This document shows, one piece after another, positions 52,522 to 62,692 of a stretch of DNA of 64,000 nt. The position numbers were made by a program, and so were the translations under genes. The number at the start of each line of letters is the position of its first letter. The first letter of the stretch is position 1. Source of the DNA: JAGVSV01 sp050952845 (GTDB lineage: Bacteria > Bacillota > Clostridia > Christensenellales > Aristaeellaceae); contig JBMNLP010000001.1 in assembly GCA_050952845.1 (NCBI GenBank), forward strand, positions 310,001 through 374,000, read 5' to 3'. Below the pieces are notes generated by a model, which worked only from the letters and a program-made list of their open reading frames with translations, was not told the DNA's origin and did no database searches.

Positions 52522-53523
52522 TTGCTGGCAAGATACATCCTCAGGCGGCTGCTGCAGTTTATACCGCTGCTGGTTGCCATCAGCGTAATCATTTTCGTCA
52601 TTATTCAGCTGCCGCCCGGCGACTACCTGACCACCTACATTGTGCAGATGAAAAACTCCGGCACCGATGTGGATCAGTCCTACATCATCAACCTGACCAG
52701 GCAGTACGGCCTGGACCAGCCGGCGCACATCCAGTATTTCTACTGGATATCCAACATCATCACCAAGCTGGACTTTGGCCGGTCGTTCCAGTGGCAGCAG
52801 CCGGTATCGCAGATACTGGCGGAGCGCCTGCCTGCTACGATCGGCATCGCATTGCTGTCGCTGGTCGTCACCTGGGGGCTGGCTATCCCGATTGGCATCT
52901 ACTCCGCCACGCACCAATACTCCTTAGGCGACTATTTCTTCATTTTCCTGGGGTTTATCGGATTGGCTGTACCGGGGTTTCTGCTGGCGCTGGCAGCTGT
53001 GTACATCATCTTTACCTCGACAGGGGTGTCCCTGACAGGCTTGTTCAGCCCGGAATATGTCAACGCGGCATGGAGCTGGGCCAAGTTTGTCAACATGCTG
53101 CCCCGCCTGGGGCTGGTGGTGGGCATCATCGGCTTGTCGCAGACAGCGGGGTTGATCCGCCAGATGCGCGCGATGCTGCTGGACGAGCTGCAAAAGCAGT
53201 ATGTCATCACGGCGCGCGCCAAAGGCTTGGAGGAGAAAAAGCTGCTGTGGAAGTACCCCATCCGCCTGGCTGTCAACCCCATGGTGTCCACCATCGGCTG
53301 GGTGCTGCCCGGGTTGATATCGGGCGAAATGGTGGTGTCCATCGTGCTGTCCATGCCCACCATGGGGCCCATTGTGCGCCGCGCGCTGATCAGCCAGGAT
53401 ATGTACTTAGCCGGCTCCTTCCTGCTGATTGTCAGCACGCTCACGGTATTCGGCACGCTGCTGAGCGACATTGCGCTGGCTGTAATTGACCCGCGCATCC
53501 GTTTCGGGGGGGTGGCAGAATGA
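52522..53523 (+). CDS. ABC transporter permease, DppB/OppB type (copy 2)
   Basis: Identical at protein level to the 333-residue permease at 1938-2939, with the same TTG start and AGGTGA site. First membrane subunit of the importer; six helices with the cytoplasmic coupling loop near residue 230. Its end overlaps the DppC-type gene by 4 bp. Because the complete operon including promoter and binding protein is visible in this copy, it should be functional. Confidence 0.93.
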   Translation: MLARYILRRLLQFIPLLVAISVIIFVIIQLPPGDYLTTYIVQMKNSGTDVDQSYIINLTRQYGLDQPAHIQYFYWISNIITKLDFGRSFQWQQPVSQILAERLPATIGIALLSLVVTWGLAIPIGIYSATHQYSLGDYFFIFLGFIGLAVPGFLLALAAVYIIFTSTGVSLTGLFSPEYVNAAWSWAKFVNMLPRLGLVVGIIGLSQTAGLIRQMRAMLLDELQKQYVITARAKGLEEKKLLWKYPIRLAVNPMVSTIGWVLPGLISGEMVVSIVLSMPTMGPIVRRALISQDMYLAGSFLLIVSTLTVFGTLLSDIALAVIDPRIRFGGVAE

Positions 53524-54644
53524 AGATTGGCATCAGCCTGAAACGGCGCAGGAAAGAAAACACCGGCACATACGAGGTGGCCAGCCAGTGGAAGCTGATG
53601 TGGTGGAAGCTGAAAAAACACCGCATGGCCCTGATTGCGCTGCCCATCATCATCATCATGTATACTGTTACCATGTTTGCCGAATTTTTCGCACCTTCCC
53701 TGCCGTTGGAGCGCTACCGCAACTTCAAGGAGTGCCCGCCCACTTCCATCCGGCTGCGGGACAGCGAAAACCGTTTTATCGGCTTGCATGTGCGTGTCAA
53801 AGCGACCGATCGGGACCCCAACACCTTCCGGAAAATCTACGTGGATTCCGACGAGGTGATCCCGCTGGGCTTTTTTGTGCACGGTTCCAGCTATAAGTTT
53901 TTAGGCCTGTTTGAGAGCGATCTGCACTTCTTCGGCCCCAAGGAAAGCGGGCGCGAGTTCTTCCTGATGGGCACGGACAGCCTGGGGCGGGACGTGTTCT
54001 CCCGCACGCTGTACGGGGGCCGTATATCGCTGTCCTTCTGCCTGGTGTCCATCTTTTTCACCTTCTTCATCGGGCTGACGCTGGGCGGTATATCCGGCTA
54101 CTTAGGCGGCGTGGCGGATACCATTATCCAGCGCATGATCGACCTGATCATGTCCATCCCCGGCATTCCGCTGTGGATGGCGCTGGCTGCAGCGCTGCCC
54201 ACGACGATGTCGCCGCTGGGCAAATACCTGTGGATGAGCGTCATCATGTCGCTGATCGGCTGGACCGGCCTGGCGCGCGTGGTGCGCGGCAAAATCCTGT
54301 CGCTGCGCGAGGAGGACTTTATCATCGCCGCCCGCTTGTCGGGCGCCGGGCACGCCCGCGTCATCGGCCGTCACCTGCTGCCCAGCTTCATGAGCTACAT
54401 CATCGTATCCATCACCGCCTCCATTCCGGGCACCATCTTAGGTGAAACGGCGCTGTCCTTCCTGGGCCTGGGCCTGCAGGCGCCCACCATCAGCTGGGGC
54501 ACGCTGCTGCAGGATGCCCAGACGGTGGAAACGCTCGCCCTCCAGCCATGGCTGCTGTGGCCGGCGTTTTTCATCGTCATCACGGTGCTGATGTTCAACT
54601 TTGCCGGCGACGGCCTGCGCGACGCGGCCGATCCCTACAAGTAA
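53520..54644 (+). CDS. ABC transporter permease, DppC/OppC type (copy 2)
   Basis: The same 374-residue protein as at 2936-4060; two silent changes (53774, 53777) fall in the Arg-Phe codons of ENRFIG. It carries the GTDSLGRDVFSR signature and the long external loop after helix 1. Second membrane subunit, translated by coupling from the DppB-type gene. Confidence 0.94.
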   Translation: MKIGISLKRRRKENTGTYEVASQWKLMWWKLKKHRMALIALPIIIIMYTVTMFAEFFAPSLPLERYRNFKECPPTSIRLRDSENRFIGLHVRVKATDRDPNTFRKIYVDSDEVIPLGFFVHGSSYKFLGLFESDLHFFGPKESGREFFLMGTDSLGRDVFSRTLYGGRISLSFCLVSIFFTFFIGLTLGGISGYLGGVADTIIQRMIDLIMSIPGIPLWMALAAALPTTMSPLGKYLWMSVIMSLIGWTGLARVVRGKILSLREEDFIIAARLSGAGHARVIGRHLLPSFMSYIIVSITASIPGTILGETALSFLGLGLQAPTISWGTLLQDAQTVETLALQPWLLWPAFFIVITVLMFNFAGDGLRDAADPYK

Positions 54645-54657
54645 GGAGAAAGCGACC

Positions 54658-55701
54658 ATGAGCACACACGAAGATGTCATCCTGTCGCTGAAGGATGTCA
54701 AGGTCCATTTTAAAATGGACGAAGGGCTGCTCAAAGCCGTGGACGGGGTTTCGTTTGAAATCCACAAGGGCAGGACGCTGGGCATCGTAGGGGAATCGGG
54801 CTGCGGCAAATCGGTCACAACCAACGCCATCTTCAAAATCCTGCCCAAATACGGGCAGCTGTCCGGCGAAATCCTGCTGTATGAAAAGGATGGCAAGCGG
54901 CTGGACCAGCCCACGGACATCGTCAAGCTGAACCCCACCGGCCCCGAAATACGCAGCATCCGCGGCGGCAACATTGCCATGATATTTCAGGAGCCCATGA
55001 AGGCGTTCTCGCCCATCCACACCGTGGGCAACCAGATCATCGAGGGCATCCAGCTGCACGTGGAGCCTGACCCCGGCAAGGCGCGGCAGATTGCCATCGA
55101 CATGCTGCGCAGCGTGGGCATCGCCAACCCCGAGCAGCGCGTTGACGAATACCCCCACCAGCTGTCCGGCGGCATGCGCCAGCGGGCTATGATTGCCATG
55201 GCGCTGGCCTGCGAGCCCTCCATCCTCATCGCGGACGAGCCCACCACGGCGCTGGACGTGACGGTGCAGGCGCAGGTGCTGGATTTGATCAACAACCTCA
55301 AGCACGAGCACAACACCTCCGTCATATTCATCACCCATGACCTGGGCGTCATCGCCGAGATGAGCGACGATGTGGCTGTGATGTACCTGGGTAAGGTCAT
55401 GGAGCACTGCAGCGTGGACGACCTGTTCTATAACCCGCTGCATCCCTACACCCAGGCGCTGCTGAAATCCATCCCCACGGCAGATAAAGCGCACAAACAG
55501 CGCTTTGAATCCATCAAGGGCACGGTGCCCTATCCCATGAACCTGCCGGAAGGGTGCGGGTTTTACAGCCGCTGCAGCCTGGCAGACAAGGGAAAATGCA
55601 ACCGGGGCGACATCCCCATGGTGGAAGCCGCCCCCGGGCATCTGGTCCGGTGCCTGCGGTATGCCCCGAACCAACCAGCCAGCGAAGGAGGTGAAGCCTG
55701 A
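54658..55701 (+). CDS. ABC transporter ATPase, DppD/OppD type (copy 2)
   Basis: Identical to the 347-residue ATPase at 4074-5117, with Walker A GESGCGKS, signature LSGGMRQR, Walker B ILIADEPTTALD and a C-terminal Cys cluster. No nucleotide change was seen in the gene. One-base overlap with the next ATPase. Confidence 0.96.
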   Translation: MSTHEDVILSLKDVKVHFKMDEGLLKAVDGVSFEIHKGRTLGIVGESGCGKSVTTNAIFKILPKYGQLSGEILLYEKDGKRLDQPTDIVKLNPTGPEIRSIRGGNIAMIFQEPMKAFSPIHTVGNQIIEGIQLHVEPDPGKARQIAIDMLRSVGIANPEQRVDEYPHQLSGGMRQRAMIAMALACEPSILIADEPTTALDVTVQAQVLDLINNLKHEHNTSVIFITHDLGVIAEMSDDVAVMYLGKVMEHCSVDDLFYNPLHPYTQALLKSIPTADKAHKQRFESIKGTVPYPMNLPEGCGFYSRCSLADKGKCNRGDIPMVEAAPGHLVRCLRYAPNQPASEGGEA

Positions 55702-56747
55702 TGGAAGCCGTGAAACCTACCCGCATCTTAGACGTGCGCAACCTGAAGAAATACTTCCCCATCACGTCCGGCTTCCTCAAGCGCACAGTGGGCTATGTCA
55801 AAGCCGTCGATGACATGAGCTTGTTCATCAATACCGGCGAAACCGTGGCGCTGGTGGGCGAATCCGGCTGCGGAAAGACCACGTTTGGCCGATCTGTGCT
55901 GCAGGCCATCAAGCCCACATCCGGCGAAACGCTGTTCACGCAGCAAAACGGCGAGGTGGTGGAGCTGGGCAGCCTGCCCTATGACAAGCTGCGCGTGGTG
56001 CGCCGCGACATGCAGATGATCTTCCAGGACCCCTACTCGTCGCTGAACCCTCGCATGACGGTGCTGAACATCATATCGGAGCCTCTGGTTTGCCACAAGC
56101 TGATGTCCGGGCGCAAGCTGCGCGAGCATGTGATGCAGCTGATGGACACGGTGGGGCTGGATCCGCGGCACCTGGAGCGATATCCTCATGCCTTTTCAGG
56201 CGGGCAGCGGCAGCGCATCGGCATCGCCCGCGCGCTGGCCACTGAGCCGCGCTTCATCGTGTGCGACGAGGCCGTATCGGCGCTGGACGTGTCGGTGCAG
56301 GCGCAGATTCTGAACCTGCTGATGGAGCTGCAGGAAAAGCTGGGGCTGAGCTACCTGTTCATCTCCCACGACCTGGGCGTTGTCAGCCATATCTCCGACC
56401 GCGTGGGCGTGATGTATGTTGGCCGCCTGGTGGAGCTGGCGCCCACCAAAAAGCTGTTTGACAAGCCGCTGCACCCCTACACCGAGGCGCTGCTGTCGGC
56501 CCGGCCGGTGCCGGACCCGCGCAACAAATGCCAGCGCATCATGCTGGAGGGCGACGTCGCCAACCCGGCTGACCTGCCCAGCGGCTGCCCCTTCCATCCC
56601 CGGTGCCGGTATGCCCGGGAGGTATGCAGCGCCGAGGTGCCCGAATGGCGCGAGCTGTACCCCGACCGGTTTGTGGGCTGTCACCGCGCCCACGAGCTGG
56701 ACCTGAGCAGCAGCACGCAGCGGGCGGTGACCACAGGGGCATCATGA
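55701..56747 (+). CDS. ABC transporter ATPase, DppF/OppF type (copy 2)
   Basis: Identical to the 348-residue ATPase at 5117-6163, with Walker A GESGCGKT and signature FSGGQRQR. Completes the importer. No nucleotide change was seen. Confidence 0.96.
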   Translation: MEAVKPTRILDVRNLKKYFPITSGFLKRTVGYVKAVDDMSLFINTGETVALVGESGCGKTTFGRSVLQAIKPTSGETLFTQQNGEVVELGSLPYDKLRVVRRDMQMIFQDPYSSLNPRMTVLNIISEPLVCHKLMSGRKLREHVMQLMDTVGLDPRHLERYPHAFSGGQRQRIGIARALATEPRFIVCDEAVSALDVSVQAQILNLLMELQEKLGLSYLFISHDLGVVSHISDRVGVMYVGRLVELAPTKKLFDKPLHPYTEALLSARPVPDPRNKCQRIMLEGDVANPADLPSGCPFHPRCRYAREVCSAEVPEWRELYPDRFVGCHRAHELDLSSSTQRAVTTGAS

Positions 56748-56781
56748 CGCGCTGTAAACCAACCCGCCGGAGAGCGATGCC

Positions 56782-57156
56782 ATGGGCTTAAGCGCGCTGC
56801 TGCTGTTGGCTGCGCTGGGGCTGGGCCTGATCATGCTGGTGTCCAGCATCTATTTCCAGTGGCTCTTCCGGCGCATGGTCTTGACGCGCCTGCGGGACTT
56901 GGACACCGTGCGTGCCACCGGCCTGGCGCCGCCGGGCTGGCAGAAGCGATACCTGAAGCGCATCGAACAAAACCACTACACCCCGGCGCTGTGGCAGCGC
57001 CAGCTGAAGAAAAACCTGAAAAACCTGGCGAGGCTGGAGAAATTTGTGCGCAAAACCCGCCTGGTGGAAAGCGAGGAAACGCGCGCCGGCGTGCTGATGG
57101 AGCTGAGCGCCATCCGCCAGGGCTGGGAAGCCCTGCAGCCGGGAGACGCATTGTAA
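56782..57156 (+). CDS. Small membrane-anchored protein, unknown (copy 2)
   Basis: Identical to the 124-residue protein at 6198-6572: one N-terminal helix and a basic helical tail. The function is not recognised. It follows the transporter by 34 bp. Confidence 0.75.
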   Translation: MGLSALLLLAALGLGLIMLVSSIYFQWLFRRMVLTRLRDLDTVRATGLAPPGWQKRYLKRIEQNHYTPALWQRQLKKNLKNLARLEKFVRKTRLVESEETRAGVLMELSAIRQGWEALQPGDAL

Positions 57157-57170
57157 AGAGAGGATAGACC

Positions 57171-57548
57171 ATGTTCAAACGCAGGGTAAATCCCGGCATC
57201 AAATTGGAGCCCACCTTCAGCGACACCCTGCTGTCGTTTCTTTTGGCCTGCGTGTTCGGCCTGGTCGGCTTGCTGCCCTGGCTGGCGCTGAAGGATGCCA
57301 TCCCGCTGCTTGTCCACGCGCTGGGCGGATATGTATTTGCGCACAACGCCATTGTGATCACCGTAACGTTGGTGTTCGGCGCGCTGTGGCTGGTGCTGAC
57401 CATGGCGCTTTGGCACCGCATGGAAAAGGATTTTCATGTGAAAAAGGCGTTGATCACCACCGCGCTGTGGTGCCTTGGCGCGCTGCTGCTGTTCGCGCTG
57501 GCCATCGGCTTACGCTGGCTGGCTGACTGGATGCTGGTGAGCCCATGA
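57171..57548 (+). CDS. Small integral membrane protein, unknown (copy 2)
   Basis: Identical to the 125-residue three-helix protein at 6587-6964. Overlaps the SGNH hydrolase start by 4 bp. Confidence 0.72.
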   Translation: MFKRRVNPGIKLEPTFSDTLLSFLLACVFGLVGLLPWLALKDAIPLLVHALGGYVFAHNAIVITVTLVFGALWLVLTMALWHRMEKDFHVKKALITTALWCLGALLLFALAIGLRWLADWMLVSP

Positions 57549-58282
57549 TGCGCGTGGTGGAAAAGCTCATCAGGCGGCAGCGCCACACCGGGGCAACGCC
57601 GCCGGTTGTGATCGCCTGTTTGGGCGACAGCGTGACGCACGGCTCCTTTGATGTATTCATCAACCGCTTCGGGCACCTCGATGCGGTATTCGACCCCGAA
57701 AACGCTTACGCCAGCCGGCTGCAGCGCCGCCTGAATGCCTATTATCCCGCGGCTGCCGTCAGCGTGATCAATGCCGGGGTAGGGGGCGATAACGCGCCCG
57801 GTGGCCTGGCCCGACTGGAGCGGGATGTGCTGCATTTCCGGCCTGATCTGGTTATCGTCAACTTTGCGCTGAATGACGCCATGGGCGGCCTGGACAAGCT
57901 AAATGCCTACGCGCAGGCCATGGAGGCGATCATGCGCCGCGTTGCCGACAGCGGCGCCGAATGCATGCTGTTGACCCCCAACAGAATGTGCACCTATGTG
58001 TCGCACAACATACATGACGACATCATCCGGCGCATTGCCTCCGCCGCCGCGGAGGTGCAGATCAAGGGCGTGCTGGACGCCTATGTGAATGCCGCGCGGA
58101 GCATTGCCGATCAAAACCGCGTGCCCGTGGCCGACGCTTACGCGGCGTGGAACAGGCTGGAGGACAACGGCATCGACACCACCGCCATGCTGGCCAACCA
58201 CATCAACCACCCCGTGCCGGACATGCACCGCCTGTTCGTGGACGCCATCGAGAGCCGGCTGCTCGAGAGCGCGCCGACTTAA
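57545..58282 (+). CDS. SGNH/GDSL-type hydrolase (copy 2)
   Basis: Identical to the 245-residue enzyme at 6961-7698, with nucleophile Ser29 in CLGDSVTHGS and the FALND block. Cytoplasmic, probably an esterase for an imported substrate (inference from neighbours). Confidence 0.85.
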   Translation: MMRVVEKLIRRQRHTGATPPVVIACLGDSVTHGSFDVFINRFGHLDAVFDPENAYASRLQRRLNAYYPAAAVSVINAGVGGDNAPGGLARLERDVLHFRPDLVIVNFALNDAMGGLDKLNAYAQAMEAIMRRVADSGAECMLLTPNRMCTYVSHNIHDDIIRRIASAAAEVQIKGVLDAYVNAARSIADQNRVPVADAYAAWNRLEDNGIDTTAMLANHINHPVPDMHRLFVDAIESRLLESAPT

Positions 58283-58306
58283 CGATGATATTGAATGGGG
58301 AATGGC

Positions 58307-59011
58307 ATGTTGGATATGATACCTGACATCGTGATGGATATTTTCCTGGCTTTGCTGACGTCCTATGCCTTTTGGTACCTGACCTTTATCCGTTCGGGCA
58401 CAAACATCCTGTTTTCCGACCACATCGTTGTAGAGCCGTGCAGCAATGGCCATGGCTATGACCAGTACAGGTACCGGATTAAACTTGTCAATGCCGGCAT
58501 CAGGGACCTGATCGAAGTTACCTCCATTGTGGAGTTGTTGACACAGCCGTTTTCCCCTGAGGCGACCACCAGGCGAATCTCCCGGCTGTCGCTCGACAAC
58601 GAGGATTTTCCTATCCTTAAAGGCAGAAAGGAACAGAAAAAATCCGGGAGGGCGGCCAGCAAGGTGCTGGACCTCTATTTAACTGATAGCTTTTTTGAAG
58701 AGTTCAGCAAGGAGTACTATTCTGATGATATCCGCAAAAAAGCCGCTGCCCGGCAGCTGACATTGACAGATATCATCCAGGCACACCGCGATTCGGTCAG
58801 AATCACCATATACTTATACGGCAACGACAGCATCACGGGGGCGAGAAAGATGTTTTCCAGTGAGTACGGCGCCTCCGACATCCGTCACGGAACATATGCC
58901 CCAACGCCCACGGAGCACATCGGGCGCGTGTCCGCCGCCAAAGCCGGCTTGAAGCTTATCCCTCAGCCAGACGCAGATAACCCAGATTGTACAATGCCTG
59001 CAGCGGAGTAG
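58307..59011 (+). CDS. Membrane-anchored protein of unknown function (copy 2)
   Basis: Identical to the protein at 7723-8427 (about 234 residues): one N-terminal helix, then an unrecognised soluble domain. The in-frame ATG at 58295 is the alternative start without a ribosome site. Confidence 0.7.
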   Translation: MLDMIPDIVMDIFLALLTSYAFWYLTFIRSGTNILFSDHIVVEPCSNGHGYDQYRYRIKLVNAGIRDLIEVTSIVELLTQPFSPEATTRRISRLSLDNEDFPILKGRKEQKKSGRAASKVLDLYLTDSFFEEFSKEYYSDDIRKKAAARQLTLTDIIQAHRDSVRITIYLYGNDSITGARKMFSSEYGASDIRHGTYAPTPTEHIGRVSAAKAGLKLIPQPDADNPDCTMPAAE

Positions 59012-59448
59012 CGGGAAGGAGATTGATATATACACCCAGGCCAGCCGCTGCACAGCGGCTGATGTTCTTTGTTGTCCTGTATTTGTTATACTACCCGGTG
59101 GTTTTCATGCGTTTCAACCGGACGTTTTCATGGATTGTATCCGGATGTTTTTAGGGTGACTCCTTTTGCATTCTTTGCTATTGTGGGTTCGACATGAACA
59201 TCCTGCCTGCCGTGGGCCGGCAGGCTGATCTTTGAGTATTTCCAAATACTGTGAAAGCCGCTCTTTGACGTATCTGCCCACCATGGGCGATGGGGCGCGA
59301 TCCTATCAACAGGGGGTGTTTTCTGCAAAACTTGATGTAATCCGCTGTTGATATTTCAAAATTGGCGGCATGCCTTGTATTCCCCGGCAAAAACGCCTAT
59401 ACTAAACACATACAAGTATACACCAACAAGATCAGGAGGTAGAATCCC
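59012..59448. other. 437-bp intergenic region (copy 2)
   Basis: No difference from 8428-8864 was seen. It contains the hairpin now at 59042-59061 and the promoter at 59375-59403. Perfect conservation of a non-coding region argues that the duplication or strain split here is recent. Confidence 0.6.
59375..59403 (+). promoter_or_regulatory. Putative promoter of the sulfatase operon (copy 2)
   Basis: TTGTAT, 17 bp, TATACT, as at 8791-8819. Confidence 0.55.
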
Positions 59449-60243
59449 ATGAAACTCGGTGTAAACACCGTCCTTTTCAAGCCCTTTCCCGTCTATGAGG
59501 CCATGCGCCTCATCGTGCTGTCGGGGTACGACGGCGTGGAGCTGTCCGCTATCAAGGGGATGTGCGAGCATCTGAACCTGGACGACCCCGCTGAAAGCAT
59601 GGCTGAAATCAAGCGCGCGCAGGCCGACTTCGGCCTTGAGCTGCTGTCCATGGAAGTCGCTTCCCAGGACGAGGAGCGGCTGGTGAAAGCCTTTACCGCC
59701 GCCAAGGAGCTTGGCGTGCCCGTTGTCAATGTCGGTCCCACCGGCAAAATGAACGTGGAAGGCGATCTGGAGAAGAACATCGCTTCCCTGAAAAAGCTGG
59801 CCGGCATCGCCAAGGAATATGGCGTGACGCTGTGCTGCAAGGCCCACGTGGGCGCTTCCATGTTCGACACCGACACCACGCTGGCTGCCATGGCTGCCAT
59901 TCCGGACCAATCCTTCGGCATCGACATGGACCCCAGCCACATCCACCGCGCCGGCGAGAAGCCCGAGGAGGCGCTGCCCAAGGTGATCTCCCGCGTGCGG
60001 CACATCCACATCCGCGACTGCAAGGGCCCGGGCCCGTCGCCCGGCGCGCCCAGGGATCAGGCCTGCGGCAAGGGCGACATCAACCTGCAGGGCTACTTTA
60101 AGGCCATGGTGGATGCCGGTTACAAGGGCCCCGTGGTGCTGGAAGTGATCGGGCCGGATCAGTCCATCGAAGCCGCCACCGCCATTTCTGCCGAAAGCTA
60201 CGGCTACATGAACGCGTGCCTTGTTGCACTGGGCGCGCGCTGA
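59449..60243 (+). CDS. Sugar phosphate isomerase/epimerase-like TIM-barrel protein (copy 2)
   Basis: Identical to the 264-residue enzyme at 8865-9659, with the GYDGVELSAIKG opening and the metal-site strands IDMDPSHIH and HIHIRDCKG. First gene of the operon. Confidence 0.88.
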   Translation: MKLGVNTVLFKPFPVYEAMRLIVLSGYDGVELSAIKGMCEHLNLDDPAESMAEIKRAQADFGLELLSMEVASQDEERLVKAFTAAKELGVPVVNVGPTGKMNVEGDLEKNIASLKKLAGIAKEYGVTLCCKAHVGASMFDTDTTLAAMAAIPDQSFGIDMDPSHIHRAGEKPEEALPKVISRVRHIHIRDCKGPGPSPGAPRDQACGKGDINLQGYFKAMVDAGYKGPVVLEVIGPDQSIEAATAISAESYGYMNACLVALGAR

Positions 60244-60273
60244 ACAATATCAACATCAGGAGGTAACAACAAC

Positions 60274-61680
60274 ATGCCCAAAAAGAAACCCAACATCCTG
60301 TTATTCGGCATCGACAGCCTCAGGCGCGACCACATGAGCCATTACGGCTACCACCGCTTGACCACGCCGCACATCACCAAGTATGCCGAGGGCGGCGTCA
60401 CGTTCAACAACTGTTTCAGCCCGTCCATCCCCACCACGCCCGGCTACGGCTGCATGTTCACGGGCAGGGACTGCTTCGGCACCAACACCGTGGCGCTGCG
60501 CCACAAAGGCGATATGGCGCCCGGCGTCAAAACGCTGGCCGAGGTGCTGCGCGAACACGGCTACACCACGACCTCGGTGGGCTTTGAAGGCAACCCGGCT
60601 GCGCGCGGGTATGACAACTACATCTCCTTCTCCGGCTGGGGCAGCTGGGAAACCGGCCGCTCGCACAAGGCAGAAAACCTCAACGCCGTCACCATCCCGG
60701 AGATGGAGCGCCTGGCCGCGCAGGACAAGCCCTTCCTGCTGTTCCTGCGCCATATGGACCCGCATTCGCCGTACCTGGCGCCCGAACCCTTCCACAGGAT
60801 GTTCTTCCAGGGCGATGAGTTCGACGAGAACAACAAATCGCTGGAGCCTGTGTACCAGTTCAAGCCCTTCTGTGACTACTTCTATGACTGGTTCCCGCCG
60901 GGCTGCACCAGCAGCGACTACATCGTGGCGCAGTACGACGCAGCCATCGCCTACATGGACGCCTGCATCCAGCCGCTGCTGCAAAAGCTGGCGGACTTGG
61001 GGCTGGAGGACGATACCATCGTCGTATTCACCTCCGACCACGGCGAAACCCTCTACGATCACGACCACTATTTCGACCACCACGGCTTGTACGACTGCAC
61101 GCTGGTGGTACCGCTGATCCTGCGCTGGAACAATAAGCTGCCCAGGGGCGTGCGCGTGGACGACTACTGCCAGCTCAAGGACGTCATGCCCACGCTGCTT
61201 GACCTGGTCGGCATCGACGGCACGCCGTACAGCTTCGATGGCCGCAGCCTGCTGCCCGCCCTCGAGGGCAAGCGCGGGAAGGAGCCCGAGTTCTACATTA
61301 CCGAGTGCACCTGGCAGCGCAAGCACGGCTGGCGCACCCCCCAATGGAAGCTGATCCGCGCGCTGGAGCCGGACTTTCACTACCGCGAGCCGGTGGAGCT
61401 GTACAACCTGATCAAGGACCCGGACGAGAACCACAACGTCGCCGAGCAGGAGCCCGAGGTTGTTGCCTGCCTCACCCAGCGGATGGAGCAGTTCATCGCC
61501 AGGCGCGAGAAGGAAACCGGGCGCACCAACCCCATGTACACCAACCTGGACTGGCACGGCTTTGAAGGCCGCGGGCCGTTCAAATCGTCGGACGAAGCGT
61601 ACAACACCATGCACATCGGCAGCTCACAGACAGCGCAAAAGCTGCAGGAGCGCCTGAAAAAGGAAAAGAAAGGCGACTGA
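60274..61680 (+). CDS. Sulfatase-superfamily hydrolase with Thr at the formylglycine position (copy 2)
   Basis: A 468-residue protein as at 9690-11096, also with Thr54-Thr-Pro-Gly-Tyr58 in place of Cys-x-Pro-x-Arg. The divergence between repeat copies starts inside this gene at 61041 (first change in the SDHGE codons); about 13 changes follow, of which one alters a residue (TPQWKL here, TPEWKL in copy 1). The retained Thr in both copies argues that it is not a sequencing slip. Confidence 0.88.
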   Translation: MPKKKPNILLFGIDSLRRDHMSHYGYHRLTTPHITKYAEGGVTFNNCFSPSIPTTPGYGCMFTGRDCFGTNTVALRHKGDMAPGVKTLAEVLREHGYTTTSVGFEGNPAARGYDNYISFSGWGSWETGRSHKAENLNAVTIPEMERLAAQDKPFLLFLRHMDPHSPYLAPEPFHRMFFQGDEFDENNKSLEPVYQFKPFCDYFYDWFPPGCTSSDYIVAQYDAAIAYMDACIQPLLQKLADLGLEDDTIVVFTSDHGETLYDHDHYFDHHGLYDCTLVVPLILRWNNKLPRGVRVDDYCQLKDVMPTLLDLVGIDGTPYSFDGRSLLPALEGKRGKEPEFYITECTWQRKHGWRTPQWKLIRALEPDFHYREPVELYNLIKDPDENHNVAEQEPEVVACLTQRMEQFIARREKETGRTNPMYTNLDWHGFEGRGPFKSSDEAYNTMHIGSSQTAQKLQERLKKEKKGD

Positions 61681-61681
61681 C

Positions 61682-62692
61682 ATGCTGAAAGTATGCGTGA
61701 TTGGCATGGGGCCCATCGGCAACCTGCATGCGCGTATCTACCGGGGAGACGACATGGTGGAGCTGGCTGGCGTGTGTGACATCATCCCGGAGCGGGCGGA
61801 AGCCGCCGGCGAACAGCACGGGGTGCCGTACTACCTGGATGCCGAAACCATGCTGCGCGAGGTGAAGCCCGACATCGTGTCGGTCGCTACCGGCGGGTAT
61901 GAATACTCGTCCGACCACATGAAGCCTACCCTGCAGGCGCTGGAGGCGGGTGCGCATGTGCTGTGCGAAAAGCCCATCTCCAACAGCATTGAGGACGGCA
62001 GGCGCATGGTGGACACGGCGAAAAAGCTCAACCGCTGCTTTGCCATCGACTTTAACCACCGCTTCACGCCGGCGGCGCGCGCCGCCAAAGCCTGGCAGGA
62101 CGAAGGGCTGATCGGCGAGCTATTGTTTTGTAACATGGCGCTGTGGATCGGCAAGCCGCAGGATTTTGAGTCGCCCTACTATCATCTGAAGGCGCTCAAC
62201 CCCCACAGCATGGAGATCATCCGCTACTTCATGGGCGACATCGAAGCCGTGCAGTGCTTCGCGATGAAATCCTCCGGGCGCACGATCTGGTCCACCGCCA
62301 GCATCAACATGAAGTTCAAGAACGGCGCTGTCGGCCACCTGACCAGCAGCTACGACATCGCGCGCGGCCATCCCATGGAGCGCTGCGAGGTGGCGGGCCT
62401 GAAAGGCCGCCTGGTGTTTGAGGACATGTGGCGCGAAGCGACGCTGTACCCGGCCGGCAACCCCGAAAAGCGCGTGTATACCAACCCGGTGTTCGGCGGC
62501 TATGCCGGCTTTGACGACACCTTCCGCGACCGCCTGCGCAGCTTCGTGCGCGAGGTGGCGGCGGGCACCCGCCCCGAGGATATCGACGGCAGCGGCTTGC
62601 AGGGCCTGAAGGCCCAGATGGCCATTCACGCCGCCATCGAATCGCTGGATACGGGGCGGGTCGTTTACCTGGATGAGCTTTTCCCTGACTGA
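61682..62692 (+). CDS. Gfo/Idh/MocA-family oxidoreductase (copy 2)
   Basis: A 336-residue protein, identical in sequence to the product of 11098-12108 although about eleven bases differ, all silent. This silent-only pattern shows selection on protein function in both copies. Motifs VIGMGPIGNLHA and CEKPIS. Confidence 0.92.
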   Translation: MLKVCVIGMGPIGNLHARIYRGDDMVELAGVCDIIPERAEAAGEQHGVPYYLDAETMLREVKPDIVSVATGGYEYSSDHMKPTLQALEAGAHVLCEKPISNSIEDGRRMVDTAKKLNRCFAIDFNHRFTPAARAAKAWQDEGLIGELLFCNMALWIGKPQDFESPYYHLKALNPHSMEIIRYFMGDIEAVQCFAMKSSGRTIWSTASINMKFKNGAVGHLTSSYDIARGHPMERCEVAGLKGRLVFEDMWREATLYPAGNPEKRVYTNPVFGGYAGFDDTFRDRLRSFVREVAAGTRPEDIDGSGLQGLKAQMAIHAAIESLDTGRVVYLDELFPD